This document shows positions 1 to 7,257 of a DNA stretch of 16,541 bases, one piece after another. Below the pieces are notes generated by a model, which worked only from the letters and a program-made list of their open reading frames with translations, searched no databases and was not told the DNA's origin. The position numbers and the translations under genes were made by a program. Each line of letters starts with the position of its first letter. The first letter of the stretch is position 1. This stretch comes from Coriobacteriia bacterium (GTDB lineage Bacteria; Actinomycetota; Coriobacteriia; WRKU01; WQUG01): assembly GCA_009785705.1 (NCBI GenBank), contig WQVS01000019.1, forward strand, positions 1-16,541, in the 5' to 3' direction.

Positions 1-221
1 AACCAAAGAGTCGTGATAATAAGGGACAGGACAATAAGGCCAATCAGCCAGCCATAAGGCTTGCGCAGCGTACCATCATCCGAAGGATTCAGGTGCTCGT
101 TATTGCCTCCGTAACGCATGCGCCTGCGTCCACCTGGACGACGTGCGCGCGTTGAACCACTTGCCTTATTGCGCAAGTAAGAGCCAGGTCTTCCGAATCC
201 TTTAGAGGTAAGTGGGCTCAC
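1..221 (-). CDS. mreC: Probable MreC, N-terminal part only (cut by window edge)
   Basis: Reading the minus strand from a GTG at 219-221 gives 73 open codons that run off the window. The product begins VSPLTSKGFGRPG, continues as a very basic tail (RARRPGGRRRMRYGG, about residues 25-39), and then enters a hydrophobic segment from about residue 58 (YGWLIGLIVLSLIITTLW). A short cytoplasmic tail, then one membrane helix, directly downstream of mreB, is what MreC looks like. MreC is the membrane-anchored elongasome scaffold, with most of its mass outside the membrane. An in-frame TAG lies three codons before the GTG. The GTG has no convincing Shine-Dalgarno; an alternative ATG at 117-119 (codon 35) has AGGTGG about 10 nt upstream and would give a more usual short tail. 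The assignment rests mostly on position and topology, because the diagnostic periplasmic domain is outside the window. Confidence 0.7.
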   Translation of the reverse strand, partial: MSPLTSKGFGRPGSYLRNKASGSTRARRPGGRRRMRYGGNNEHLNPSDDGTLRKPYGWLIGLIVLSLIITTLW

Positions 222-261
222 GTCTGTCTAGCCTATCTGTGCTTCTAGTTTGTTTATTTGC

Positions 262-289
262 CTAGGCGAAATTCATCAGGGTCGCCTAG
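262..289 (-). other. Stem-loop overlapping the mreB stop codon
   Basis: CTAGGCGA (262-269) and TCGCCTAG (282-289) are perfect 8-base inverted arms around a 12-nt loop, and one arm includes the mreB TAG stop. No T-run follows on the minus strand (the sequence is A-rich there), so this does not look like an intrinsic terminator. It could be an mRNA-processing or partial-polarity element between mreB and mreC; this role is inferred. Confidence 0.4.
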
Positions 290-1326
290 CGCGTTCCCTG
301 AAGAACCTTCTTCAATACGTCAATTTCTTCCAATGCATGTGCTGAACCCATTACTACGTTAGTCAGTGCAGTTTCTGACACATGAACTGGCATAGAGGTC
401 TCGTAGCGCAGGCGGTCATCGAGTCCACGTAGCAGTGCTCCACCACCAGTAAGAACAATACCGAATTCCATCAGGTCACTTGCGAGTTCTGGCGGAGTAC
501 GTTCTAGAGTACGCTTTACTGCATTAATAATGTCGAGAATGGGACCTTCTAGTGCGTCACGAATTTCTTCTGATTCCATGATAACGGGGCGCGGAATACC
601 TGTCGCTAAGTCCAAGCCACGAATTTCAACGTCAATCTCTTCTTCCAGCGGCCAGGCAGAACCAATCTCTATCTTTAATTCTTCTGCGGTACGCTCACCG
701 ATTGCAACATTATAGGTGCGCCTTACATAGTTGATAATCGCCTCATCGAATTCATCCCCTGCGGTACGGCTTGACTCAGAGGCGACAATACCACCCAATG
801 AAACAACAGCAACTTCTGTTGTTCCACCACCAATATCTACTACCATCGATCCCGTAGGTTCTTGAATGGGGAGTCCTGCTCCAATAGCTGCTGCCATAGG
901 CTCTTCAATAAGATATGCTTGACGCGCGCCTGCCGTCATAGTTGCTTCAAAAACAGCACGCTTCTCAACTTCAGTTACCCCTGAAGGAATACATACAACA
1001 ACACGGGGCTTCGATTGCCATAAGAACTTTTTGTCACGAACCTTATTGATGAAGTAACGAAGCATAGCCTCTGTCACATTAAAGTCTGCAATAACACCAT
1101 CGCGCAAAGGACGGATAGCAGAAATACTTGAGGGAGTACGTCCAATCATGCGCTTTGCCTCAACACCAACAGCTAGAACACGTCCGCTGTCTTGTTCAAT
1201 GGCAACTACGCTGGGCTCAACTAGCTGAATACCGCGTCCGCGAACAGATACCAGCGTATTAGCTGTACCCAAGTCAACTGCAATATCACTGGCACTAAGA
1301 CCCAGTATTTCTTTAAAAAAGGACAA
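286..1326 (-). CDS. mreB: Rod-shape-determining actin homologue MreB
   Basis: MreB is a bacterial actin that polymerises on the inner face of the membrane and positions the peptidoglycan elongation machinery. The 346-residue product has the full actin/Hsp70 ATPase pattern: phosphate-1 loop DLGTANTLV (18-26), phosphate-2 loop DIGGGTTEVAVV (164-175) and adenosine loop TGGGALLRG (293-301). VVVCIPSGVTEVE and EEPMAAAIGAG are also typical. Length matches the family (about 330-350). The start is TTG at 1324-1326, chosen because AAGGGAG lies 8 nt upstream. MreB and its paralogue Mbl are hard to separate by sequence alone; the probable mreC downstream favours MreB. The gene follows ftsY by 132 bp and has its own candidate -10, so it may be both read through from smc-ftsY and separately transcribed. 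Confidence 0.96.
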   Translation of the reverse strand: MSFFKEILGLSASDIAVDLGTANTLVSVRGRGIQLVEPSVVAIEQDSGRVLAVGVEAKRMIGRTPSSISAIRPLRDGVIADFNVTEAMLRYFINKVRDKKFLWQSKPRVVVCIPSGVTEVEKRAVFEATMTAGARQAYLIEEPMAAAIGAGLPIQEPTGSMVVDIGGGTTEVAVVSLGGIVASESSRTAGDEFDEAIINYVRRTYNVAIGERTAEELKIEIGSAWPLEEEIDVEIRGLDLATGIPRPVIMESEEIRDALEGPILDIINAVKRTLERTPPELASDLMEFGIVLTGGGALLRGLDDRLRYETSMPVHVSETALTNVVMGSAHALEEIDVLKKVLQGTR

Positions 1327-1334
1327 GTCGGAAG

Positions 1335-1341
1335 CTCCCTT
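1335..1341 (-). promoter_or_regulatory. Ribosome binding site fixing the TTG start of mreB
   Basis: AAGGGAG on the minus strand lies 8 nt before TTG at 1324-1326. No ATG or GTG is as well placed, so this site decides the start. Confidence 0.75.
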
Positions 1342-1362
1342 CAGAAATTCACAATACCCTTA

Positions 1363-1368
1363 AGTATA
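1363..1368 (-). promoter_or_regulatory. Candidate -10 box of mreB
   Basis: TATACT on the minus strand would give a transcript start near 1356 and a 5' UTR of about 30 nt that contains the mreB ribosome binding site. The -35 is weak (TTCCTG at a 16-bp spacing). The surrounding 10-mer GTTATACTTA is identical to the one upstream of srtB. Confidence 0.4.
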
Positions 1369-1458
1369 ACGAACTGCAAGAACACAGGAAAGAGTCTAGC
1401 GCACCGTAAACAAGCTGTGGGGAAACTATTGCTGCGGATATTGAGTGTCTGGCGTGTT

Positions 1459-2373
1459 CTAAGGTCCGATTAGGGCTTCGGCGAATTCTCTAGGATTAAA
1501 GGGGCGCAAATCTTCTATGGATTCTCCTACCCCTATGCGCACTATGGGCACTTTCAATTCGCGGGCTATTGATACGGCTATGCCGCCCTTTGCCGTACCA
1601 TCTAGCTTTGTCAGGATGAGTGCGTCCACTGACAATAGCTTATTGAATTCTCTGGCCTGCACTAAGCCGTTTTGACCCGTGGTTGCATCTATTACTAACA
1701 CGGTGAAGGTTGGGGCTATGCTTTTCTCGCGCGTTACACGCTGAACCTTTTCGAGCTCTCTCATAAGGTCTGGGGACGTATGTAGGCGACCCGCGGTATC
1801 AATCAGTGCAAGGTCTGCACCCATCTCTTGTGCTGCCTCTACAGTGGCGTAAGACACGCTGGCTGGATCGGTTCCTCTGTCGCGTCGCACGATGTCTACA
1901 TTTGCACGCTCTGCCCAAATATCTAGCTGTTCTGCGGCAGCCGCACGAAAGGTATCAGCACTGCCCAAAATCACACTGCGACCTTCATCTACCGCCTGCT
2001 TTGCCAGTTTACCTGTGCTTGTAGTCTTACCTGTACCATTGATGCCAACCATAAGAATGGTCACGGGGCTAAACTGGAAGGGGTCACCAGATGTTTCGAA
2101 TTCGCCTGCAATGATTTCGATAAGCAGTTCACGTACGCCGTCCATATCGCCCACGGCGCGCACGGCAACTTGTTCACGCAACTTCTCAACAATGTCCATA
2201 GTGGACTCAAAGCCGAAGTCTGCTGAAATTAAAGTTTCTTCCAGATCCTCATAGAAATCATCATCAATCTCGACAACACGACCCATCAGGGTATTGAGCT
2301 GTCCGCCCAGTCTCTCACGACTCTTGGCCAAGCCTGAAGACAAACGATCTTTCCAACTACGATTAGTACTCAT
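1459..2373 (-). CDS. ftsY: Signal recognition particle receptor FtsY (SRP GTPase)
   Basis: FtsY is the membrane-associated GTPase that docks Ffh/4.5S RNA with nascent membrane proteins and hands them to SecYEG. The 304-residue product contains the four-helix N domain (about 1-95) and the G domain: G1 GINGTGKT (110-117), the SRP-GTPase insertion motif DTFRAAAAEQL (140-150), G3 DTAGR (192-196), ATTGQNGL (about 230-237), G4 TKLDGTAKGG (255-264) and the closing GVGESIEDLRPFNP (281-294). It lacks the long acidic A domain of E. coli FtsY, like many Gram-positive receptors; the basic N-terminal residues (RSWKDRL...) probably bind membrane. The start is ATG at 2371-2373, with AGGA closely upstream (4-nt spacing). 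The gene lies 105 bp after smc, matching the common smc-ftsY pairing. Confidence 0.97.
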   Translation of the reverse strand: MSTNRSWKDRLSSGLAKSRERLGGQLNTLMGRVVEIDDDFYEDLEETLISADFGFESTMDIVEKLREQVAVRAVGDMDGVRELLIEIIAGEFETSGDPFQFSPVTILMVGINGTGKTTSTGKLAKQAVDEGRSVILGSADTFRAAAAEQLDIWAERANVDIVRRDRGTDPASVSYATVEAAQEMGADLALIDTAGRLHTSPDLMRELEKVQRVTREKSIAPTFTVLVIDATTGQNGLVQAREFNKLLSVDALILTKLDGTAKGGIAVSIARELKVPIVRIGVGESIEDLRPFNPREFAEALIGP

Positions 2374-2432
2374 GGCTTCCTATTCTTTCTTATTGGATTG
2401 AGGGACTTGAGGTGCATGCATAAGTGTTCTGG

Positions 2433-2469
2433 TTGAACGGTGAAGCGTGCTATGCACGTGAACCTTCAA
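2433..2469 (-). other. Imperfect long stem-loop in the smc-ftsY spacer
   Basis: The 105-bp spacer after the smc stop folds through nested arms: TTGAA (2433-2437) with TTCAA (2465-2469), GGT (2439-2441) with ACC (2462-2464), and CGTGC (2446-2450) with GCACG (2454-2458) around a TAT loop. That is 13 pairs with one bulged base and one internal loop. No U-run follows on the minus strand, so it is not a classical terminator. An mRNA stability, processing or partial attenuation role is inferred. Confidence 0.45.
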
Positions 2470-2478
2470 GCGGGGCAC

Positions 2479-5400
2479 TTAGGCGCGTACCTCAAGGCTC
2501 TTGATAGCTTGGTCTAGGTGCTGACTGACTAATTTCGACACACCATCTGCCTGCATTGATACTCCATACAGAGTATCTGCCATCTCCATAGTGCGACGTT
2601 GATGCGTAACTATCAAGAACTGTGTATCTTTGCGCATGCTGTTAATGAAGGCTACAAAACGACGCAGATTGCTATCATCTAGGGCCGCCTCAACCTCATC
2701 TAGGATATAGAAAGGACAGGGGCGACTACGACTGAGCGCAAAGAGCATCGCAAGTGCTGTCAATGCCTGCTCTCCGCCTGACAGCAGCGACATCTTCTTC
2801 AGACGCTTCCCGCGTGGCTGAACATAGAAGTCCACCCCTGTTTCGTCAGGATTGTCAGGATCAGTCATTAGCAGCTGAGCACGTCCACCTGGAAATAGCA
2901 CCGAAAAGATATCTTGGAAATGCTTGTCGACTTCCTCGAAGGTAAGCAAGAATCGTTCCTTCATCTTGCGGTCAATAGCTGCTACCACCTTGTTAAGGGC
3001 GCTTGCCGCAGCCTTTAAGTCAGCAATCTGTCCGTGCATAAACTCGCTACGCGCTTTTAGCGCTTCAAATTCTTCATGCGCCACAGGATTAATTGCACCT
3101 AACTTGCCTAAGCGCTTGCGCAAAGCAAAAGCTTTATCTTCTGTGGCATGACGGTCTTCTACTGCAGGCAAAGTTAACGCCATCTCTAGAGGGGTATGAT
3201 GTTCCTCTATAACAGTGCGTACTGCCTGGTTAACTTTGATTTCACACTGGCCCTTACTTACGCGAATCTCGCTTAGCACTGCTAGGCGCTCTTCGACTAT
3301 GGCAGCTGTCTTGCGGACAGCGTCCTGGGCATCTGATACAGTCTTTCGTAACGTAGCACTATCAGCCTGTTCGAAGTTTGCACGATCGCGCAACATGATG
3401 CCCCACTGATGGGCGCGCTCTAACAGATGAGTAAAGTCTTCATGCAGGGGCGTCAATCTGTCGCGCAGTAACTCCAGGGCAATCTCAAGCTGCTTGCTTG
3501 TTGTTATCGTTAGTTCTAGCTGTTCGACCTCAGCAGATACCTGGGTTAGGCGGGTACGTAGCTGACTAATGCGCTCACTAGTCGTAGCAATGTCTACCTG
3601 GCAGTCATTGGTGACCTTGTTGGCACCCATTTCTTCCATAAATAAAGTCTCACGTTGGCTGGTTGCCTTTTCTTGAGCCTCTGTCAGTTGTGCAAGTCGC
3701 TGCTCAGAAGTTTCGCGCTCTTCATCAAGCTCGATAAGGCGTGGCTCATGAATACCAATCTCACGCTCTATGCCCTTTAGCTTGCGCTCTGCATCAATCT
3801 GTTCGCGATCTTGTTTTGCAATCTGGGCTTCAAGGCGACCAATTTCTGCTCGCAAGGAATCATGTTCACCCGCAATAGCAGCACCCTTTTGATTAAGGTC
3901 TAGGGCATCTGATTGGGCTAACTTCAAGGCATCCTCTGCTAAGGCCACTTCACCCTCTGCATTTGCAACAGCTTGGTCAAGTCCGTCCATGCCATCACGC
4001 AGCTCTACTTCACGGCGCTTTCTTGCAAGCACACTGGCATTTACAGCACCCTCTGCTCCGGCTGTTGCTTCATGATTCGTCACAGGTGAGAGCACTAGCT
4101 TGCCACTAGGCCAAACTACTGAACCGTCTGCTGTCACAAAGCGATAGCTGGGGTTTTTCTCTGCTGCTGCAATTGCCTCTGGAAGTGTATTCACTAAGTA
4201 AATGTCACCCAGCAGGGATTCCACGGCAGGAACAAAACGTTCCTCTATCATCAAAGCATCCATCAGAGCTTTGCCACTACTGGGTTTTGCAGCATCTTCC
4301 TTTTGCTTAGATGCGCTTTTTGCCCCGCCTTGTATATCTCCGCGTGCCTGGCAGGTCAAGGGAATAATCGATATTTCTGCGCGTGGTGTACCCGTTTTAT
4401 CGAGCAAGTTGCCTAGCTCAATAGCCGCCTGCCAGTCTTCTACAAAGACGGCATTTACATCGCTGCCTAATAAGGTTTCTACAAAAGGTTCTGTCAGACC
4501 TGAGTCTGATTTTACACGCACATGATTAACAATGGGTCCCAGATAACCCTCTGGCTTTTCTGTCAAGCTAGCAAGGCTCGTTAAGGCAGGTGATGCAGAT
4601 TCAAAGGCACGGTCAATCTCTTCAATTGCCTGCAGTTCTGCACGCGCGGCAAAGAGGGCTTCTCGGGCAGTTTCTGCATCGCGCCTACGAGACTCAACCA
4701 CACGAACACGCTTATCAACATCAGCAGAGGCCAGAGTACGTTCACGCTGACTGAGTGTCCACTCTGCCTCTAAGGTATCGAAGCGTGTTCTGCGTGAACC
4801 CAAGGTATCACGCAAGCTTGCCGCTTCTTGTTCCAGTCCTTCACAGCGCTCACCCAATAGGTCTCGTTGCGTCAACAAAGATGCTAGAGCCTGGTCACTC
4901 TTCAACATGCGTTCATTGCAGTCTTTAACCTGAGCAGATGCCTGTCGTACTTCTGTCACAAGCTGGGATAGTTGCATATCAGCTTCTACACGGGCACGTT
5001 TTGCTGCTTCAGAGCTACGGCGCGCTTCTGCCAGTTGCTGATAGAGAACTTCTAGTTTTGTATCAGCCTCTGCGCGCTCACTGGCTAGACTATCGCGTGT
5101 TTCACGCGCCTGACCAACGCGCTTTTCAGCAGCATGCATGGTTTGGCGCAATTCTGAGAAGCGCGATACTAGATTCTTGCCCTTTTCATCAAGGAGAAGC
5201 TTGCCACCCTCTAAACGTTCTACAATTTTTTCACAACGACGACGCTGTTCGCCGATATCGCCTACAAAAAGTCCTTTTTCTTCCAGCATGTGCTGTAGTT
5301 TTTCAAGTTCTTTCTGACGTTCACTATGGTCGAAGCGCGCAAGTTCAAGGGCTGCGTCTGCCTCTTTCTCACGCTTTGCAACTTGCTCAAATTCTGCTTG

Positions 5401-6111
5401 TAGCACACGCAAGTCATCTACTGCCAGTGCCACCTCAACTTCACGCAGTTCACGGCTCAAGTCTGCATGCTTTACAGCTTTGCTTGCCTGACGCTCTAGA
5501 GGTCGCAATTGGCGGTCAATCTCTGTTGCAATATCACTGGCACGCGACAGGTGACCATCGAGCCCCTTTAGCTTGCGCAGTGCGCGCTCTTTACGCTTTT
5601 TGTGTTTTAAGACGCCTGCAGCCTCTTCAATTAGGGCGCGGCGTACTTCGGGGCGTGCATCCAGAACTTCGGCTAGACGTCCCTGACTAATGATTGAATG
5701 AGCTTCTCGCCCCAAACCGCTGTCATGTAGCAGATCTAAGATGTCCATTAAACGTGTGGGGCTTTGATTGATAAGATATTCGCTCTCGCCACTGCGATAC
5801 ATGCGGCGTGTAATGGTTATCTCACTAAACTCAAGTGGCAGGTAGCCGTCACTGTTGTCCAGCACTAGGTCAACTTCTGCAACACCCACAGCTTGACGTG
5901 CACTAGAACCTGCGAAGATGACATCTTCCATAGACTGACCACGCAAAGACTTTGCGCTTTGCTCTCCCAGCACCCAAAGAACAGCATCAGTGATGTTACT
6001 TTTACCTGATCCGTTTGGTCCCACGACACAGGTGACTCCTGGCTGCAAAGCCAGAAGACTGCGGTCTGCGAAAGACTTGAATCCCTTTAATTTGAGCGAT
6101 TTTAAATACAC
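2479..6111 (-). CDS. smc: Chromosome segregation ATPase SMC
   Basis: SMC is the ATPase core of the SMC-ScpAB condensin, which loads at parS and zips chromosome arms together. The 1210-residue product has the full layout: N-terminal ATPase head with Walker A GPNGSGKSN (31-39) and Q-loop ISQG (141-144); a long heptad coiled coil (about 165-505); a hinge (about 515-690, starting EGYLGPIVNHVRV); a returning coiled coil (about 690-1020); and a C-terminal head with signature LSGGEQ (1110-1115) and Walker B FYILDE (1134-1139), followed by the D-loop AALDD. A low-complexity stretch rich in Lys, Ala and Ser (about 589-613) sits inside the hinge. The start is GTG at 6109-6111; an in-frame TAA lies five codons upstream and the N-terminus MYLKSLKLKGFKSF is canonical. 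Shine-Dalgarno pairing is poor and a perfect TATAAT lies only 14 nt upstream. It heads a unit with ftsY, isolated from the preceding gene by a terminator. Confidence 0.97.
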   Translation of the reverse strand: MYLKSLKLKGFKSFADRSLLALQPGVTCVVGPNGSGKSNITDAVLWVLGEQSAKSLRGQSMEDVIFAGSSARQAVGVAEVDLVLDNSDGYLPLEFSEITITRRMYRSGESEYLINQSPTRLMDILDLLHDSGLGREAHSIISQGRLAEVLDARPEVRRALIEEAAGVLKHKKRKERALRKLKGLDGHLSRASDIATEIDRQLRPLERQASKAVKHADLSRELREVEVALAVDDLRVLQAEFEQVAKREKEADAALELARFDHSERQKELEKLQHMLEEKGLFVGDIGEQRRRCEKIVERLEGGKLLLDEKGKNLVSRFSELRQTMHAAEKRVGQARETRDSLASERAEADTKLEVLYQQLAEARRSSEAAKRARVEADMQLSQLVTEVRQASAQVKDCNERMLKSDQALASLLTQRDLLGERCEGLEQEAASLRDTLGSRRTRFDTLEAEWTLSQRERTLASADVDKRVRVVESRRRDAETAREALFAARAELQAIEEIDRAFESASPALTSLASLTEKPEGYLGPIVNHVRVKSDSGLTEPFVETLLGSDVNAVFVEDWQAAIELGNLLDKTGTPRAEISIIPLTCQARGDIQGGAKSASKQKEDAAKPSSGKALMDALMIEERFVPAVESLLGDIYLVNTLPEAIAAAEKNPSYRFVTADGSVVWPSGKLVLSPVTNHEATAGAEGAVNASVLARKRREVELRDGMDGLDQAVANAEGEVALAEDALKLAQSDALDLNQKGAAIAGEHDSLRAEIGRLEAQIAKQDREQIDAERKLKGIEREIGIHEPRLIELDEERETSEQRLAQLTEAQEKATSQRETLFMEEMGANKVTNDCQVDIATTSERISQLRTRLTQVSAEVEQLELTITTSKQLEIALELLRDRLTPLHEDFTHLLERAHQWGIMLRDRANFEQADSATLRKTVSDAQDAVRKTAAIVEERLAVLSEIRVSKGQCEIKVNQAVRTVIEEHHTPLEMALTLPAVEDRHATEDKAFALRKRLGKLGAINPVAHEEFEALKARSEFMHGQIADLKAAASALNKVVAAIDRKMKERFLLTFEEVDKHFQDIFSVLFPGGRAQLLMTDPDNPDETGVDFYVQPRGKRLKKMSLLSGGEQALTALAMLFALSRSRPCPFYILDEVEAALDDSNLRRFVAFINSMRKDTQFLIVTHQRRTMEMADTLYGVSMQADGVSKLVSQHLDQAIKSLEVRA

Positions 6112-6125
6112 AGAACTATGTTCCG

Positions 6126-6131
6126 ATTATA
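6126..6131 (-). promoter_or_regulatory. Candidate -10 box (TATAAT) of smc
   Basis: A perfect TATAAT on the minus strand sits between the upstream terminator and smc. Normal spacing puts +1 near 6119, leaving a 5' UTR of about 8 nt, too short for a standard ribosome binding site. No good -35 is seen at 16-18 bp. Confidence 0.5.
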
Positions 6132-6182
6132 TTCCCTTAAATGTCATCATAACCCTCAAAGTTTAGCACATGACCGTGCCAA

Positions 6183-6230
6183 GAAAAACAGCGTGCCTCC
6201 CTCTGTTTTCAAAAGGGAAAGCACGCTGTT
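6183..6230 (-). terminator. Rho-independent terminator after the SPFH gene
   Basis: Perfect 10-base arms AACAGCGTGC (6187-6196) and GCACGCTGTT (6221-6230) flank a 24-nt interior that can pair further (TCCCT with AGGGA). On the minus strand the stem is followed directly by a T-rich run (TTTTTCTT). On the plus strand no T-run follows, so it acts only on minus-strand transcripts. It lies about 36 bp after the SPFH stop and separates that gene from smc. Confidence 0.9.
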
Positions 6231-6265
6231 GCTAAGGCTCTCTATAACGATTAAGCGACTGGTCT

Positions 6266-7186
6266 CTACTCGTCTTCTTTAGCGAAAGTCTTGCCGCCTA
6301 CTATAGCCTCCATTACTTGCTGGCGCAGGTCACCCATGGCACCTGGAGTTCCGTTAAGCATGATAGTAGAAGTCTTACCGTGCTCTCCTAGACGTTGGAG
6401 TGTATCCATGTACTGGTTTAGCATAAGCAGGTTCAGAACTTCTTGTTCGTCCATGCCATGTTCTTCCAGTTGCTTAAACGATGCTGCCAGACCGTCTACA
6501 ATGGCTTGACGTTGATCTGCAATACCCTTACCTTCGAGCTTTTGGCGCTCTGCTTCACCTTGCGCACGCGTTACTACCTTGATACGGTCAGCTTCTGCTA
6601 TTTCCTGTGCTGCAATACGCTGACGCTGGGCAGCATTAATGTTGTTCATGGCATCTTTTACATCACGCGCTGGGTCAATACCCGTAATAAGTGTATTTAC
6701 AATGATGATACCAAAGCCCTGCATACCATCTGCAAGGTTCTTTTGTACTGTACGAGCAACGTCATCTTTTCTCTCAAAGATTTGGTCCAAGTCCATCTGT
6801 GGCAAGGCACTACGAATTGCATCTGCGATGTAGGCTTGAATCTGACGCTCTGGATCTGACAGTTCGTAGTAGGCCTGTGCAGTCTGCTGCGGATCAATAC
6901 GATACTGCGTAGATACTTGGGCTGTTACAAATACATTGTCCTTTGACTTTGTATCAAGATCAGCATCCAGTGACTGAACACGCAGATTTAAGGTTGCAAC
7001 CACGCGGTCCAAAACAGGAATACGCAAACTAAAGCCTGGCTGCGCAATGCGGTGAAACTTACCTAGACGCTCAACAATCTTTACTGTTTGCTGACTGGTA
7101 ATAACAATACCTGCATAAATAATGCTTCCTGTAACAACCAGCAGAACTACAAAGGCGATTAAGACAATATCTCCCATATTTTCCAT
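6266..7186 (-). CDS. Membrane-anchored SPFH/Band 7 protein, HIR/stomatin type
   Basis: SPFH proteins form large membrane-bound oligomeric rings that organise membrane microdomains and often partner with proteases. The 306-residue product has one N-terminal membrane helix (about 6-28), a Band 7 domain (about 29-200, with GKFHRIAQPGFSLRIPVLD and the strand NVFVTAQVSTQYRI), then an Ala/Glu-rich coiled coil (about 185-235). The stretches MNNINAAQRQRIAAQ and GIADQRQAIVDGLAASF closely recall hypersensitive-induced-reaction (HIR) proteins known from plants and some bacteria, more than QmcA or flotillin. The start is ATG at 7184-7186, preceded by AGGAGG at 5-nt spacing; an in-frame ATG 18 codons further upstream lacks such a site. 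It follows the sortase by 71 bp, and no NfeD-like partner is present. The cellular role is not known from sequence. Confidence 0.92.
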   Translation of the reverse strand: MENMGDIVLIAFVVLLVVTGSIIYAGIVITSQQTVKIVERLGKFHRIAQPGFSLRIPVLDRVVATLNLRVQSLDADLDTKSKDNVFVTAQVSTQYRIDPQQTAQAYYELSDPERQIQAYIADAIRSALPQMDLDQIFERKDDVARTVQKNLADGMQGFGIIIVNTLITGIDPARDVKDAMNNINAAQRQRIAAQEIAEADRIKVVTRAQGEAERQKLEGKGIADQRQAIVDGLAASFKQLEEHGMDEQEVLNLLMLNQYMDTLQRLGEHGKTSTIMLNGTPGAMGDLRQQVMEAIVGGKTFAKEDE

Positions 7187-7191
7187 ACTTT

Positions 7192-7197
7192 CCTCCT
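7192..7197 (-). promoter_or_regulatory. Ribosome binding site fixing the SPFH start
   Basis: A perfect AGGAGG on the minus strand lies 5 nt before ATG at 7184-7186. It argues against the longer 324-codon reading that starts at 7240. Confidence 0.85.
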
Positions 7198-7222
7198 CTA
7201 TATTTCGGCTTAGAATTTCTAT

Positions 7223-7246
7223 GGTGCCTGGACAGGGCACCTTTTT
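7223..7246 (+). terminator. GC-rich hairpin with a T-run on the plus strand
   Basis: GGTGCC (7223-7228) and GGCACC (7236-7241) form a 6-bp stem, followed on the plus strand by TTTTT (7242-7246). As a terminator it would act on plus-strand (antisense) transcription, yet no plausible plus-strand gene lies upstream. On the minus strand the same hairpin would sit at the 5' end of an SPFH transcript starting from the adjacent -10 box, so it may instead be a 5' mRNA stem-loop. Confidence 0.45.
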
Positions 7247-7252
7247 AGTATA
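7247..7252 (-). promoter_or_regulatory. Candidate -10 box of the SPFH gene
   Basis: TATACT on the minus strand lies just after the sortase stop. It would place +1 near 7240, at the base of the GC-rich hairpin, with a 5' UTR of about 54 nt that includes AGGAGG. No recognisable -35 is present, so support is weak. Confidence 0.3.
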
Positions 7253-7257
7253 CGGTA

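Noticed and set aside
1379..1460. Inverted 7-mers AGAACAC/GTGTTCT flanking the ftsY-mreB spacer
   Set aside because: The arms are 68 nt apart and the same 7-mer also occurs near 2424, so chance is a sufficient explanation.
2413..2420. Palindrome TGCATGCA upstream of ftsY
   Set aside because: A single 8-base palindrome with no second copy and no promoter context; not enough to call an operator.
4938..5690. 250-codon plus-strand open frame inside smc
   Set aside because: It lies wholly within the coiled-coil coding part of smc. Its product is Leu/His/Gln-rich with no recognisable domain, as expected for a shadow of a heptad-repeat gene.
6443..6859. 138-codon plus-strand open frame inside the SPFH gene
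   Set aside because: It is fully overlapped by a strongly conserved Band 7 protein, its product is Cys-rich and unlike any family, and it has no separate promoter or ribosome binding site that I can see.
7187..7240. Longer SPFH reading starting MPCPGTIE
   Set aside because: That start overlaps a GC-rich hairpin and has no ribosome binding site, whereas AGGAGG sits 5 nt before the internal ATG at 7186.
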